This document shows, one piece after another, positions 63,536-64,000 of a DNA stretch of 64,000 nt. Made by a program: the position numbers and the translations under genes. This stretch comes from Trissonchulus latispiculum (lineage: Eukaryota; Nematoda; Enoplea; Enoplida; Ironidae): contig JASAND010026798.1 of the NCBI GenBank assembly GCA_030248195.1, forward strand, positions 1 through 64,000, written 5' to 3'. A model generated the notes under the pieces. The model made no database searches. It was given only the letters and a program-made list of their open reading frames with translations, and was not told where the DNA came from. Within the stretch, counting starts at the first letter, position 1. Every line of letters begins with the position of its first letter.

Positions 63536-64000
63536 ATGTCTGCTATATCTAAGCTAAATGCTGCTATTGAAACGGGATTCTGGAGAGATGACCCCCAGGT
63601 GACCAAGTCCCTTAGAGACAAAGCAGTGGCCCTCATGAAAACTGAGTGGGATGGGGAAGAGATGGTGGGAACTGACGAGTTTTGGGCGTATTCCCAGACT
63701 CTACCCCTGGATATACCTACAATTGCTAGCGTGGAGCCAAAATGTTCAACTTGCAATGAGTCGTTCCCCAACTTGTTAGAGCTTCAGAGACACAACAAAC
63801 TCGAGCATTCGTCTAAAACGTTCTTTCCTGACTGCGTCCCACCCGAAAATGAGGAAGCATGGAAAATTGCCCTAAAAGACTTCTTTGTATTAGACCCTAG
63901 TCAAAAAAGAATCCCTGGGCTATTTAAAGAAGAGTGGAATGGAGAAGGCATAATAGCTCTTTGTAGTAAAACATATTTTGCATGGGGTGAAACTAATAAG
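63536..64000 (+). CDS. truncated PolB-element gene, in-frame deletion, runs off window
   Basis: ATG at 63536. The first 98 codons copy the N terminus of the 60939 gene including the first finger (CSTCNESFPNLLELQRHNK). At 63829/63830 it jumps to text matching 56915 and onward of the other copy (DCVPPENEE, then IPGLFKEEWNGEG), skipping about 3.7 kb. The frame stays open to the window end. All polymerase motifs A-C are lost, so it cannot polymerise. It may be a deletion derivative that still has the terminal repeats. Confidence 0.8.
   Translation, partial: MSAISKLNAAIETGFWRDDPQVTKSLRDKAVALMKTEWDGEEMVGTDEFWAYSQTLPLDIPTIASVEPKCSTCNESFPNLLELQRHNKLEHSSKTFFPDCVPPENEEAWKIALKDFFVLDPSQKRIPGLFKEEWNGEGIIALCSKTYFAWGETNK

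Overview
This window looks like nuclear DNA from an invertebrate animal, probably a protostome. It holds one host gene with long introns and many nested animal-type mobile elements, one of them carrying an innexin-like gene (innexins are the protostome gap-junction family). I cannot name the species. The only clear host gene is a mitochondrial-type aspartyl-tRNA synthetase (DARS2-like), read leftward in three exons at 53180-52671, 49435-49229 and 24860-23529. Its first intron holds a 3-kb non-autonomous LTR element. Its second intron (24.4 kb) holds a hAT-like element split by a 17.4-kb Ty3/gypsy retrotransposon, followed by a large palindrome.

Layout. 1-4421: non-coding DNA with a tRNA-derived remnant and a hairpin-rich minisatellite. 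4422-4709: a MITE whose right end received the next insertion. 4710-22898: a complete Polinton/Maverick (adintovirus-like) with terminal inverted repeats and a perfect 6-bp target duplication CCCGCT. It encodes protein-primed DNA polymerase B, RVE integrase with chromodomain, A32-type packaging ATPase, adenain-like protease, and major and minor capsid proteins. It also carries unusual cargo: a membrane RING protein, an innexin-like channel, a TBP-like protein, a NADAR enzyme, and several secreted or membrane proteins. 23529-24860: last DARS2 exon. 24890-44434: hAT-like element with a diverged solo LTR and the gypsy element (26793-44225, TSD ACGA, tRNA-Arg-type primer site) nested in it. Downstream of gag-pol the gypsy element carries a second coding region that reads as a DEDDy 3'-5' exonuclease, a long linker and a second, unrelated NADAR domain. 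44790-46999: palindromic foldback repeat. 49229-53180: DARS2 exons 2 and 1 with the short LTR element (49632-52599, TSD ATAT) between them. 54179-54743: another solo LTR. 56523-64000: two head-to-head copies of a different PolB-encoding element. One copy is full length; the other has an in-frame internal deletion and runs off the window. They are joined by a 2.6-kb palindrome.

How the genes work together. The Polinton has its replication gene and one small gene reading rightward. Its virion, packaging and integration genes read leftward and mostly overlap or abut, and the host-interaction candidates sit mainly at the two ends. Two unrelated mobile elements in one window each carry a NADAR domain, a family linked to ADP-ribose/NAD chemistry. 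This suggests pressure from a host ADP-ribosylation or NAD-based defence (inference).

Caveat. Nearly every long element gene is broken by single-base shifts, many lying in or beside runs of one base, while the host exons are intact. This may partly be consensus error in a long-read assembly. The in-frame stops in the innexin, protease and integrase genes, and a 25-bp triplication in polB, do not fit that explanation and look like real decay.
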